A DNA stretch of 64,000 nt, from NCBI RefSeq assembly GCF_010727605.1, contig NZ_AP022568.1:4278001-4342000 (forward strand), given 5' to 3'. The position numbers and the translations under genes were made by a program. A model generated the notes under the pieces. That model saw only the letters and a program-made list of their open reading frames with translations. It had not been told where the DNA came from and did no database searches. How positions within the stretch are numbered: the first letter of the stretch is position 1; each line of letters begins with the position of its first letter. This DNA comes from Mycobacterium simiae (GTDB taxonomy: Bacteria; Actinomycetota; Actinomycetes; Mycobacteriales; Mycobacteriaceae). Below are positions 41,549-49,981 of this stretch, one piece after another.

Positions 41549-43057
41549 TTACCCGCCGCGGGCGGCGATCATGGCCGACCGATTGACCTTGGTTGCCGCG
41601 GTGCGGGGGATTGCATCGACGAACTCGACCGTCTTGGGCGCCTTGTACGGTGCCAGCCGATTCTTGGCGTACTCGATCACCTGTTGCTCGGTCAGCGGTT
41701 CTGCGCCGTCGCGGCGCGCGGGTTGCACCACGGCGTGCACCCGTCGTCCCCACCGCTCATCCGCCAGGCCGATGACCACGACGTCGGCAATGCCCGGGTG
41801 GCCGGCCAGCGCGGATTCCACCTCCGCCGGAAAGACATTCGCGCCGCCGGTCACGATCATGTCAACGCGGCGGTCGACGATGTAGAGAAACCCGTCCTCG
41901 TCAAGATGGCCGATGTCGCCGGCGGAGCGGAAGCCGTCTTCGGTCGACGGCAGTGGCGCTGCCCCGCCCAGGTACCGATAGCCCGCGCTCATCATCGAAC
42001 GCAGATAGACGTCACCGTCCTCGCCGGGGCCCAACTCGTTCTGGTCGGCGTCGAGAATCTTGATCTGGGTGTCGCGGAAGCCGCGACCGACGCTGCCGGG
42101 ATGGGCCAGCCATTCGTCGCCGCGCAACGCGGTGAGGCCGAGGTTCTCGGTCATGCCGTACGCCGTCACGATCTGTTCGGGGCTGAGCAATTCGAACCAG
42201 GTGTGCAACAGCGAGGGCGGCATCACCGCGGCGCCCTGCAGAATGAACACGACACTGGACAGATCGCGCCGCCGGATGTCGGGCAGGGCGGCGATGCGGG
42301 CCAGCATCGTCGGGGTGGCGGTAAAGTTCGTGATCCGGTAGCGCTCCACCATGTCGATAAACACTGCCGCATCGAACTTTTCGAGTATCACTAGATGATC
42401 ACCGCTGAGCAGCATCAGGAAGGTGGCGAAGCCGTTGGTGTGATACATGGGTGCAGGCACCAGGATGGTTTGCGGCTTGGCCACCGGTGTCCAGTTCGCC
42501 AGAAACGGTTCGCCGTGTTGCGGTATCCACAGCGACGGAGCGAGATTGACAATCACTTTGGGCACGCCGGTCGACCCGCTGCTGCAGATTCCATTCGCGG
42601 TGGGAGACACCGCAACCGGTAGCGGGCCGTCGCATTCGCCGGCCGCACGTGCGTCCAGCGCCCACCGGCTGGCTTCGTCGACGACCACGGCGGGATTGAT
42701 CACGCCGCGCACCCGGTCGCGCTCCCACTCGGGCAGATCCCAATGCATGGGGATCGGCACGGCGCCGATTTTCCAGCACCCCAGCGTCGCCAGCACGAGG
42801 TGCTGTGAATTCGGAATAGCAAGGGCAACAAACGAACCCACCTCGGCTCCGTGGGCAGCCAACGCCCGTCCCCACTGATTGGCGCGGGCATCGAGCTCGC
42901 CGAAGGTCAACGTCCGGGCGGTCCCGTCGAGCGCGACGACGGTGACGGCGGCTTTGTCGGGTTGCTCTTCGGCAAGTTGTTGCAGTTTGGTTCCGAACGG
43001 AATGCCGTCTTCCAGTGGATTGGGCGCCTGTGACTGCAGGGGCTCGGTCTGACTCAT
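41549..43057 (-). CDS. Acyl-CoA ligase (AMP-forming)
   Basis: A 502-residue adenylate-forming ligase shorter than the other FadD proteins in the window. The P-loop is 'ICSSGSTGVPKV', followed by 'VTAYGMTENLG', the adenine contact 'GDIGHLDEDGFLYIVDRRVDMIVTGG' and a C-terminal 'AATKVNRSAM' lysine segment. The architecture recalls bile-acid or aromatic-acid CoA ligases. It is the last gene of a leftward operon of four ACAD genes, 49 bases after the beta-type ACAD. It probably activates the acid consumed by those dehydrogenases. Confidence 0.86.
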   Translation of the reverse strand: MSQTEPLQSQAPNPLEDGIPFGTKLQQLAEEQPDKAAVTVVALDGTARTLTFGELDARANQWGRALAAHGAEVGSFVALAIPNSQHLVLATLGCWKIGAVPIPMHWDLPEWERDRVRGVINPAVVVDEASRWALDARAAGECDGPLPVAVSPTANGICSSGSTGVPKVIVNLAPSLWIPQHGEPFLANWTPVAKPQTILVPAPMYHTNGFATFLMLLSGDHLVILEKFDAAVFIDMVERYRITNFTATPTMLARIAALPDIRRRDLSSVVFILQGAAVMPPSLLHTWFELLSPEQIVTAYGMTENLGLTALRGDEWLAHPGSVGRGFRDTQIKILDADQNELGPGEDGDVYLRSMMSAGYRYLGGAAPLPSTEDGFRSAGDIGHLDEDGFLYIVDRRVDMIVTGGANVFPAEVESALAGHPGIADVVVIGLADERWGRRVHAVVQPARRDGAEPLTEQQVIEYAKNRLAPYKAPKTVEFVDAIPRTAATKVNRSAMIAARGG

Positions 43058-43106
43058 CGGCGCCGCTGCTCCTCATCGCTGCGCTCTGCGTCGTCGTCGG
43101 CGCGAC

Positions 43107-44042
43107 TCATGCGGATACCGGTTCGCTGAACAGGGTTTCCAGGGAGCCGTCGCGCACGTCGGCGATCAGCCGCAATCCCAGCGCCTCTGCGCCCAGCGGC
43201 AACCGGATCAACGGCTGGGTATGGCGATCCAGCACGCTGACGTCGGACTCGTCGCAGAAGCCGAGCGCGCCGAGCAACTGGTGCGACGTGCGCAGCACCT
43301 GCCTTGCGGTGTCGGCGGCCTTGAACCGCAGGACCAGTGCGTCCGCGGAGTGCACCGTTAGCGGCAGCGATGCCGGGCGGCAGATGGTGTACTTGGCCAG
43401 CTCGTGCAGCCCACGCACGGCGACCGAGGCGTCCGCGACGGCAAAGCGCACGGCCTGGAAGTCTGCCAATGGCTTACCGAACTGGATGCGGGTCTGGACA
43501 TGATCGGTGACGATGCGTAGCGAGCGCTGCACCGCTCCCAGAATCCGCCATGATCCCAGCACGAGATGTAGGTTAACGTCGGCGGCCGGAACCGTCCCGT
43601 CGGGTGTGCTCAACCTGGCCGGCACCAGGAACGGCCCCAGTTTGGCGGTTGTCCGCGACGTCGCTTGCAGCCGATACCGATTGCCGTCCAGGTCGGCGGC
43701 GATCCAGTCGCCGGCCAGATCGCCGTGATCGACGCGCGGCGCGTCCGGATTGACCAGAGCCAGCCGGGCCCCATCGACGGCCAGCAGTTCCTCGACGAGC
43801 GGATAGGGCACCACGTTTGCGCCGGCGGCCTGACACAGGACCGCCGCGGCCAGCAGATCGTCGGTTCGTGATCGGACGTCGAGTTCGAACGCGCCCAGGT
43901 CGCCCAGCGCACCGCGGGCGGCGTCGCGGACGCTGTCGTCGCTCTCGGCGCGTAGCGCGGCCTGCGGCCCGCCCAACCGATCGAAACGCTTGGCGGCCAC
44001 CGCCGCGAAGTCGCTGATATCTTGTGGCAGCGTGGTTTTCAC
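43107..44042 (-). CDS. Acyl-CoA dehydrogenase, beta-type
   Basis: A 311-residue short ACAD. The pattern 'TRIQFGKPLADFQAVRFAVADASV' is the helical domain; the alpha-type x-E-R base is missing, and the N-terminal domain is reduced. GTG 44042 overlaps the upstream alpha gene's stop (GTGA), which decides the start even though the frame is open further. It is the probable partner of the alpha subunit at 44039-45193. Together they would form a heteromeric dehydrogenase. It is the smallest of the four beta subunits in the window. Confidence 0.82.
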   Translation of the reverse strand: MKTTLPQDISDFAAVAAKRFDRLGGPQAALRAESDDSVRDAARGALGDLGAFELDVRSRTDDLLAAAVLCQAAGANVVPYPLVEELLAVDGARLALVNPDAPRVDHGDLAGDWIAADLDGNRYRLQATSRTTAKLGPFLVPARLSTPDGTVPAADVNLHLVLGSWRILGAVQRSLRIVTDHVQTRIQFGKPLADFQAVRFAVADASVAVRGLHELAKYTICRPASLPLTVHSADALVLRFKAADTARQVLRTSHQLLGALGFCDESDVSVLDRHTQPLIRLPLGAEALGLRLIADVRDGSLETLFSEPVSA

Positions 44043-45193
44043 CGATGTTCTCCCAAAGCGTCTCGGGCCACCAGCATGCGTTGCACCTCGATGGTTCCCG
44101 AGGCCACGGTGGCGGCTTGTGCGTAGCGCCAATGGTCTTCGATCGCGCCGTGCAGGGCCGCCGAGGTGCCACCGTCCAGCGCGGTCGGCCCGAGCACGTC
44201 GAAGAGCAACTCGGCGACCTGCTGATCACAGGTGGTGGTGGCGATGCGCGCCGCGCTGGCCGCCGCCCCCGCCGACGGATCGTCCTGCAATGACACGGCG
44301 CGATACGCCAGCAGCCTCGCCACCCGCAGGTCGACCAGGGCCCGAACCCAGCGCGCCCGAAGCGATTCGGGCAGCAGGTCCCAATGATCGCCGAGTTCGT
44401 CCTGCAAGCGATGCAACAGCGACTCGCAGCGCGCGTACCGGGCAATGCCGACGCGCTCGAAGGCAAGCGCTTCGCGCATGACGCGCCAGCCGTCACCCGG
44501 CTCGCCGAGGACGTCACCGGGGAAAGCCTGAACACCGTCGAGGAACATCTCGTTGAGGTGATGCGGCCCCAGCATGGACGGGATTTGCCGCACCGTGAAA
44601 CCGGGCCGGTCCATCGGGATGAGAAAGAGCGTGAGCCGCTTGTGCTTTGGCGCGTCGGGATCGGTACATGCGGCGAGGACGCACCAGGACGCCATCTGGG
44701 CATATGACGTCCACACCTTCTGCCCGGTGATGCGCCAGCAGTCCCCGTCGCGCACGGCCCGGGTGCGCAGGGACACCAGGTCCGTCCCAGCTTCCGGTTC
44801 GGAAAAGCCTTGGCACCAAATCACATCGCCGGAGGCGATGGCGGCCAGATGTTTGTCCTTCTGTTCGGCGGTGCCGTACCGCATCAACGCCGGACCGACC
44901 CAGTTTATCCCCATGTACTGCGGCCCGCGGGGTTCGTGCTGGGCCCACATCTCCTCGCGCAGCACCGTCTGCTGCCAGACCGAACCACCACCTCCGCCAT
45001 GCTCTTTGGGCCAGGCCAGCGCCAGCAGTCCTTCGGCGGCCAGGAGTTTGCAGAACGTTTCGGTGGTGGCCAAGTCTTGCGGATCGTCGGTGCAGGCACC
45101 GAGAAAGTCGGGGGGCACATGGGTGGCGATCAACTCCCGCAGGCGGTGTCGCAGCTCGACGGCGTCCTCGCCGAGGTCATAGTCCATCGTCAT
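44039..45193 (-). CDS. Acyl-CoA dehydrogenase, alpha-type (catalytic)
   Basis: A 384-residue ACAD with 'WCQGFSEPEAGTDLVSLRTRAV', 'CWRITGQKVWTSYAQMASWC' and the probable catalytic base E246 in 'LAFERVG'. The C-terminus 'ATVASGTIEVQRMLVARDALG' lacks the medium-chain glutamate. ATG 45193 overlaps the upstream alpha gene's stop by four bases. It is second alpha subunit in a run beta-alpha-alpha-beta, so it most likely pairs with the downstream beta protein. Confidence 0.87.
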   Translation of the reverse strand: MTMDYDLGEDAVELRHRLRELIATHVPPDFLGACTDDPQDLATTETFCKLLAAEGLLALAWPKEHGGGGGSVWQQTVLREEMWAQHEPRGPQYMGINWVGPALMRYGTAEQKDKHLAAIASGDVIWCQGFSEPEAGTDLVSLRTRAVRDGDCWRITGQKVWTSYAQMASWCVLAACTDPDAPKHKRLTLFLIPMDRPGFTVRQIPSMLGPHHLNEMFLDGVQAFPGDVLGEPGDGWRVMREALAFERVGIARYARCESLLHRLQDELGDHWDLLPESLRARWVRALVDLRVARLLAYRAVSLQDDPSAGAAASAARIATTTCDQQVAELLFDVLGPTALDGGTSAALHGAIEDHWRYAQAATVASGTIEVQRMLVARDALGEHR

Positions 45194-46320
45194 CCCTTCG
45201 GCAGCCCGAGCAGTCGCTCGGCGATGATGTTGCGCTGCACCTCCGACGTTCCGCCGTAGATGGTGGCGGCAAGTGCGTCCTGACGTTCGAACAGCAAGTC
45301 CGCGTCGATGGTCGACTGGGGACCTTGCGCGGCGGCCGCTAACTCCCAAACACGTTGCAGCGTAACCGAACCGAGCAGCTTCATGACGTCGGCTTCGGGA
45401 CTGGGCCGGCCGGCCAGTTCGTTGTCGAGCGCGCGATACCCGGTGGCACGCAAGGCCTCTGCATCGGCGAGCAGCGATCCGAGCTCGACGCACAGGTCCT
45501 GGCCCGCCGCGGCGGGCCCACGATCGGCCTCACGTACCGCATCGAGTCCGCGCTTGATCTCGACCCAGTTCATGATCCAGATCATCTGACGTTCGTGCTG
45601 CAGCGATGCCAGTGCGACGGTCCAGCCGCCGTTTTCCGGGCCGAGCAGGTTCTGCACCGGGATCTCGACGTCGTCGAGGAAGACCTCACAGAACGTCTCG
45701 TCCGAGATCGACGACATCCGAATAGGTTCGATGCGCACGCCCGGGGAGTGCAGATCGAGAATCAGGCACGAGATACCGCGATGTTTCGGCGCATCCGGAT
45801 CGGTGCGTGCGTACAGCGTGCACCAGCGTGACTGGTGGGCGTGCGTGGTCCAGATCTTGTGGCCGTTGACGCGGTAAATGTCGCCGTGTCGCTCGGCGCG
45901 GGTGCGCAGGCCGGCGAAATCCGATCCGGCTTCGGGCTCGGACATGCCCAGCGCCCACCATTCGTCGCCGCGCAGCACGGGCACCAGCAGCCGCTCCACC
46001 TGAGCGGGTGTGCCGAACTGGCGGATGCCGGGTGCCGCGACCCCGGGACCCTGAATGTTAGGCAGCTTGGGAGCCGACCGCACCGCCCCCTCGATGCGTA
46101 TCTCCATTGCATCGCGCAGGCCCAGCGATCGCCCGCCGTGTTCGCGCGGCCAGGTCGGCTGTAGCCAGCCGCCTTCGAAGGCCGCCCGTTGATAGTCGCG
46201 ACGCAATGGGATGTCCCATCGGTAGCGCCGGTAATTCTCGTAATAATCGTGCGGCAGAAACGCGGTCAGCCAATCGGCGAACTCGGCGACCGGCCCCGAA
46301 CGCGGCGCGGTGCTGGTCAT
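45190..46320 (-). CDS. Acyl-CoA dehydrogenase, alpha-type (catalytic)
   Basis: A 376-residue ACAD. 'LGMSEPEAGSDFAGLRTRAERHGDIYRVNGHKIWTT' marks the FAD and substrate region; E243 in 'LQHERQMIWI' is the probable base; the C-terminus is 'IYGGTSEVQRNIIAERLLGLPKG', as in FadE26/28-like proteins. ATG 46320 overlaps the beta gene upstream (ATGA). It likely pairs with that beta protein (46317-47381), giving two heteromeric dehydrogenases in one operon, perhaps for successive rounds or for two side-chain lengths. Confidence 0.88.
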   Translation of the reverse strand: MTSTAPRSGPVAEFADWLTAFLPHDYYENYRRYRWDIPLRRDYQRAAFEGGWLQPTWPREHGGRSLGLRDAMEIRIEGAVRSAPKLPNIQGPGVAAPGIRQFGTPAQVERLLVPVLRGDEWWALGMSEPEAGSDFAGLRTRAERHGDIYRVNGHKIWTTHAHQSRWCTLYARTDPDAPKHRGISCLILDLHSPGVRIEPIRMSSISDETFCEVFLDDVEIPVQNLLGPENGGWTVALASLQHERQMIWIMNWVEIKRGLDAVREADRGPAAAGQDLCVELGSLLADAEALRATGYRALDNELAGRPSPEADVMKLLGSVTLQRVWELAAAAQGPQSTIDADLLFERQDALAATIYGGTSEVQRNIIAERLLGLPKG

Positions 46321-47381
46321 GCGGCGCCTCCGGCGAACCGACAGCCGACCTCGTGATACAGCGCGCGACTGTCGCCCAACAGCGCCGACCCCTGCCAGGC
46401 GTGACGGGTGTAGAGGTGAGCGTCGTGCTCCCAAGTCTGCCCGAGCGCACCGTGCACCTGGACGGCGGTGCGGGCACACCCGACGGCCGCGTCACCGGCC
46501 GCCGCCTTGGCCAGTGCCGCCGCGATCCAGCCGTCGCCGGGCGGGGTGTCCGGATCGGTGAGACGGGCGGCTGCGGCGTAGGTGAGGCTGCGGGCGCGCT
46601 CGACGGCCACGTAGTTGTCCGCGAGCGCGTGCTTGACTGCTTGAAACGCCCCGATCGGCGTGCCGAACTGGCGGCGCGTCTTCGCGTGTTCGACCGAGCG
46701 CTGCAGTGCGGCGCTGGCCACGCCGACCAGGTCCGCGGCCGCCGCCACCAACGGTGCCGTCAGCGCCGATTCGAGGTTGACGGCGGCGGAAGCCAAGGGT
46801 GCGGCGTCGATCTCGACATCGGCCACCGGTTGAGCCGGGTCGGTGGACTCGCCGGGAATGACGGTCACGCCGTGACCAGCACGCACGACGACCGCGACGT
46901 ATCCGTCGATGGACTTGGCCAGCGCGACGATCAGCTCTGCCCGGGACACGTTGGGCACCGCGACCGCTCGGCCGCGCACCCGCCCGTGCCGCAACGTCAG
47001 CGGCGCCGCGGCGAGCCGAGATCCCTTGGCCTGCACAGCCAGCGTCGCGACGGCGCCGTCGGCGATGTCGGTGAGTACCGAATCCAGCCCGGCCGTACGC
47101 AACGTGCCCGCCGCCAGTCCGACGCTGCTGAGCAACGGTATGGGGGCCAGTGCGGCACCGCATTCCTCGAGCACCACGACCAGCTCGACGGGTCCGTAGT
47201 CGCGTGCGCCGGGTGCGGCCAATTCGGTCCAGCCGAGGTCGACTACCGTCTTCCACAATGCGCGCCAGCAATGCGGATCCGTCAGTGCCTGCCGCGCCGC
47301 GTCAGGGGGGCTTTCGGTGCGCAGGATGTCGCGCACGCTGTCGCGCAGCGAGAGCTGATCGGAAGTCAACCCGACATCCAT
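46317..47381 (-). CDS. Acyl-CoA dehydrogenase, beta-type
   Basis: A 354-residue ACAD beta subunit: 'AKTRRQFGTPIGAFQAVKHALADNYVAVERARSLTYAAA' and 'VQVHGALGQTWEHDAHLYTRHAW' are typical, with no alpha-type x-E-R base. ATG 47381 has AGGAG 4-5 bases upstream. It is the first gene of the leftward five-gene operon (beta, alpha, alpha, beta, ligase), all in four-base overlaps except the ligase. A copy of the AT-rich promoter motif sits 7 bases upstream, so repression or initiation could act there. Confidence 0.85.
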   Translation of the reverse strand: MDVGLTSDQLSLRDSVRDILRTESPPDAARQALTDPHCWRALWKTVVDLGWTELAAPGARDYGPVELVVVLEECGAALAPIPLLSSVGLAAGTLRTAGLDSVLTDIADGAVATLAVQAKGSRLAAAPLTLRHGRVRGRAVAVPNVSRAELIVALAKSIDGYVAVVVRAGHGVTVIPGESTDPAQPVADVEIDAAPLASAAVNLESALTAPLVAAAADLVGVASAALQRSVEHAKTRRQFGTPIGAFQAVKHALADNYVAVERARSLTYAAAARLTDPDTPPGDGWIAAALAKAAAGDAAVGCARTAVQVHGALGQTWEHDAHLYTRHAWQGSALLGDSRALYHEVGCRFAGGAA

Positions 47382-47387
47382 AAGACT

Positions 47388-47407
47388 CCTAACATAATAA
47401 AGATAGT
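47388..47407. promoter_or_regulatory. Shared AT-rich promoter motif, copy 2
   Basis: CCTAACATAATAAAGATAGT in the 71-base space between the divergent ACAD operon and the LLM gene. It matches 15 of 19 consensus positions. Confidence 0.55.
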
Positions 47408-47452
47408 AAACTAGCCGGGCTGTGGCAATCGGGACGAGCATTAGGTGGGCGG

Positions 47453-48325
47453 ATGGTCGAGTGGTATCTCTTCCTGCCGCAGGTGCGGTTATCGGTCGGC
47501 GACATCACGGATCGGGCCCGCCATGCCGAGGCCAGTGGCTTCGACGGGATCGCGTTCATCGACCACCTCGAGGCTCCCGGGCTGCCTGGCGAAAGCATTT
47601 GGGAGGCAATGTCCGTCGCCACCTGGGTGGCGGCCAACACGGAGCGACTGCGGATCGGCCACCTCGTGCTGTGCGACGCCTTTCGGCATCCCGCCGTGCT
47701 CGCCAAACAGGCCGTCACGTTGTCGGACGCCTCGGGCGGTCGGTTCGATCTGGGGCTGGGTTCGGGGTCCTGGCCCGCCGAGTTCACCCGGTTCGAGGTT
47801 GGGCCCCAGGATGCCGTGACTCGCGTCCAGCAGCTCGGCCGGCACCTGGAGTTGATCAAGCAATACTGGGGCGACCGAACCCGCACCGACGGCGTCGTGC
47901 AATTGCCCAAGCGCACCCACCCGATACCGCTGGTTCTCGGCGGCAGTGGACCGCGGATGATGGAACTTGTTCGCCGGCATGCGGATTGGTGGAACCTACA
48001 GGCCGACCTGCTCGACCGGTTGCCCCGGCTGGCCCCGGCGGCGGGCGGCGCCCGAATCTCGGTGCAACAGATGATCGGTTTCGTGCGTTCCGGCGCCGAC
48101 CCCGACGCGGTGCGCGAGGTCAGCACCCGCCGATTCGGCGCCTTGGGGTCGGGGCTAGTGTGCGGCGATGCCGACGAGCTGAGGAAACACTTCGCGCGGC
48201 TGGCGGATCAGCGGGTCGAGCGGTTCTACGTCTGGTTCGCCGACTTCGCGCCCGCGGACTCCCTGCACGAGTTTGGCGAAACGGTGATCAAAGCGTTCTC
48301 TGGCGCCGTCGACGCGCCTCGGTAG
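47453..48325 (+). CDS. LLM-class (probably F420-dependent) oxidoreductase
   Basis: A 290-residue luciferase-like oxidoreductase. 'RARHAEASGFDGIAFIDHLEAPG', 'LVLCDAFRHPAVLAKQAVTLSDASGGRFDLGLGSG' and 'PLVLGGSGPRMMELVRRHADWWN' are standard segments of the family. AGGTGGG lies just upstream of the ATG. It diverges from the four-ACAD operon and overlaps the convergent SDR gene by 38 bases at its 3' end. It could reduce a ketone or conjugated double bond produced during degradation. Confidence 0.84.
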   Translation: MVEWYLFLPQVRLSVGDITDRARHAEASGFDGIAFIDHLEAPGLPGESIWEAMSVATWVAANTERLRIGHLVLCDAFRHPAVLAKQAVTLSDASGGRFDLGLGSGSWPAEFTRFEVGPQDAVTRVQQLGRHLELIKQYWGDRTRTDGVVQLPKRTHPIPLVLGGSGPRMMELVRRHADWWNLQADLLDRLPRLAPAAGGARISVQQMIGFVRSGADPDAVREVSTRRFGALGSGLVCGDADELRKHFARLADQRVERFYVWFADFAPADSLHEFGETVIKAFSGAVDAPR

Positions 48326-49007
48326 GAACCACCGGCGGCCGGGCGTAGGGTCCCCGCTGCACCGCGGAGAGTCGGACTTCCGGCAGGTCGACGGATGGAT
48401 CGACGGTGTCCAGCCACGCGACCGTCTCGGCGCCGTCGGACACCTGGATCGCGTACATCTCGAATGGGACATCGTGCAACATCTCGGTTTCCACCGGACC
48501 CGGCGTGACGATGTGGACGGCGATGCCATCCCGATCGACCTCGAGCGCCAAGGCCCGCGCGAAGGCGTTCATGCCGGCCTTCGACGCCGAATAGGCCGTG
48601 CGGGCAGGCATCGGTTCGTGCGCCGCCGACGACGAGATGAACACCAGGCGCGAGCCGGCGCGCATCCGGGGCAGCGCGGCTGCGGTCACCACGAAGCAGG
48701 AATCCAGGTTGGCCGAGATAATGGTCTGCCACTGGGCAAAAGTCTGCTTGCGCGCATAGGTTCCGCCCAGCGCACCGGCGGCGTGGACGACCAGGTCGAT
48801 GGTCTCCAAAGGGCTTATCGCAGCGGCAAATCCATCCGGATCCGACGCGTCGGCCACCAGATGAGCGGCCCCGATCTCCGCGGCCGCCGCGCGCAGCGGC
48901 GCCTCACGCCGTGCCGCCAGCACGACGTTGTAGCCCCGCTCGACCAGCGTGCGGCCGCACCCTTTGCCAATGCCGCCGCTGCCCCCGGTGACCAACGCGG
49001 TTCGCAT
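48288..49007 (-). CDS. Short-chain dehydrogenase/reductase
   Basis: A 239-residue SDR: 'TGGSGGIGKGCGRTL' cofactor loop, 'FISSSAAHEP' serine strand and 'YSASK' catalytic motif, with 'TPGPVETEM' after it. Start ATG 49007 has GAGGAA about 11 bases upstream. It begins 17 bases downstream of the GntR gene's stop in the same direction, so regulator and enzyme form one operon. The last ~35 residues are arginine-rich and overlap the LLM gene on the other strand. Probable hydroxyacyl-CoA or alcohol dehydrogenase. Confidence 0.82.
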   Translation of the reverse strand: MRTALVTGGSGGIGKGCGRTLVERGYNVVLAARREAPLRAAAAEIGAAHLVADASDPDGFAAAISPLETIDLVVHAAGALGGTYARKQTFAQWQTIISANLDSCFVVTAAALPRMRAGSRLVFISSSAAHEPMPARTAYSASKAGMNAFARALALEVDRDGIAVHIVTPGPVETEMLHDVPFEMYAIQVSDGAETVAWLDTVDPSVDLPEVRLSAVQRGPYARPPVVPTEARRRRQRTL

Positions 49008-49023
49008 GGCGTGCGTAAGTTCC

Positions 49024-49857
49024 TCAGGACTGCCGGATGCCCGGGGGGCGTGTTCCCGCACGTGAAAGAGATTGGGGCGACAGCGCATAGATCCGTTGCT
49101 GGGGATGGCCGGACAAGACATAGGTTTGGGTGTCGGCCAGATGACGGCCCGCAATGCGGCGGGCGCGATCGACGTCCCCCTCGGCGATCATCTCAGTGAG
49201 CTTGATATGAGTGTTGAGTACCGCCCGCCGTTGGGTGAGCGAAGGATAGGTGCCCCGCGCCGCGCTCTCGTCGGCCCATTGGCGTTCATGGCTGGTCCAC
49301 AACGTCTCCAGGCTGCCGACCACCGCGATGATGGTGTGGTTGCCGCAACCCTGGACGATGAGATCGTGGAACTGGCGACCGATCTCGGTGAACAACCGGC
49401 CGTCGTCAAGATGTTCGGCCATGGCCTCGTTGACCTGCTTGAGTTCGGGCACCAGGGTATCCGCTCGGTCAGGGCGTTGCGCTGCCAGCGCCGCGCAGGC
49501 GGGCTCGAGTTCCTGCAGCGCCATCCCCAGGTCGGCGACCTCGACGGATTCGCTTTGCAGTAGCAGGCCGAGCATGTAGGCCGCGCTGGTCTTCGCCGGC
49601 GCATGCACGACGGCGCCGCCGCGGTTACCCCGCCGCACCGAAACCAGCCCCTCGGTCTCCAGGATGCGCAGCGCTTCACGCAGCGAGACCAGGCTGACAT
49701 TGAACTGTTCGACCAGCACTTCCTGGCGCGGCAGCAGGTCGCCATCGGCGAGTTCGCCGTCGATGATCTGGCGGCGTAGTTCGTCGGCTACGATTTCGGC
49801 GATCCTCGGCGCCGACAAACGGCGGCGGGCGTCGGGACCAATTCCCAGGGCGGTCAT
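49024..49857 (-). CDS. GntR/FadR-family transcriptional regulator
   Basis: A 277-residue regulator: N-terminal winged HTH (about 16-85, 'LLPRQEVLVEQFNVSLVSLREALRILETEGLVSVRRG' pattern) and an FCD ligand domain (about 110-245) with the histidines expected to bind metal or acid ligand ('IGRQFHDLIV', 'LNTHIKLTE', 'AGRHL'). ATG 49857 is chosen; frame is open a further 17 codons. It diverges from the CoA-transferase gene over a copy of the AT-rich motif, making it the best candidate in the window to bind the six-copy motif. Such regulators often respond to acyl-CoAs or carboxylic acids. Confidence 0.86.
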   Translation of the reverse strand: MTALGIGPDARRRLSAPRIAEIVADELRRQIIDGELADGDLLPRQEVLVEQFNVSLVSLREALRILETEGLVSVRRGNRGGAVVHAPAKTSAAYMLGLLLQSESVEVADLGMALQELEPACAALAAQRPDRADTLVPELKQVNEAMAEHLDDGRLFTEIGRQFHDLIVQGCGNHTIIAVVGSLETLWTSHERQWADESAARGTYPSLTQRRAVLNTHIKLTEMIAEGDVDRARRIAGRHLADTQTYVLSGHPQQRIYALSPQSLSRAGTRPPGIRQS

Positions 49858-49920
49858 CCAATCCTCGCAGGAGCAGCGGGAAGAGCGACGCGATCCGGGC
49901 CCGCGCACTCAACTGGCCTA

Positions 49921-49949
49921 GCTATTTTAGCAGTGATGATATAAATAGC
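49921..49949. promoter_or_regulatory. Shared AT-rich motif, copy 3, within a larger inverted repeat
   Basis: GCTATTT (49921-49927) and AAATAGC (49943-49949) are perfect inverted arms 15 bases apart. The right part, GCAGTGATGATATAAATAGC (49930-49949), is the window motif. It lies between the gntR gene and the CoA-transferase operon. Confidence 0.55.
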
Positions 49950-49981
49950 ATCTCTGATCGCGCGTCGGTCGGAAGGGGCGG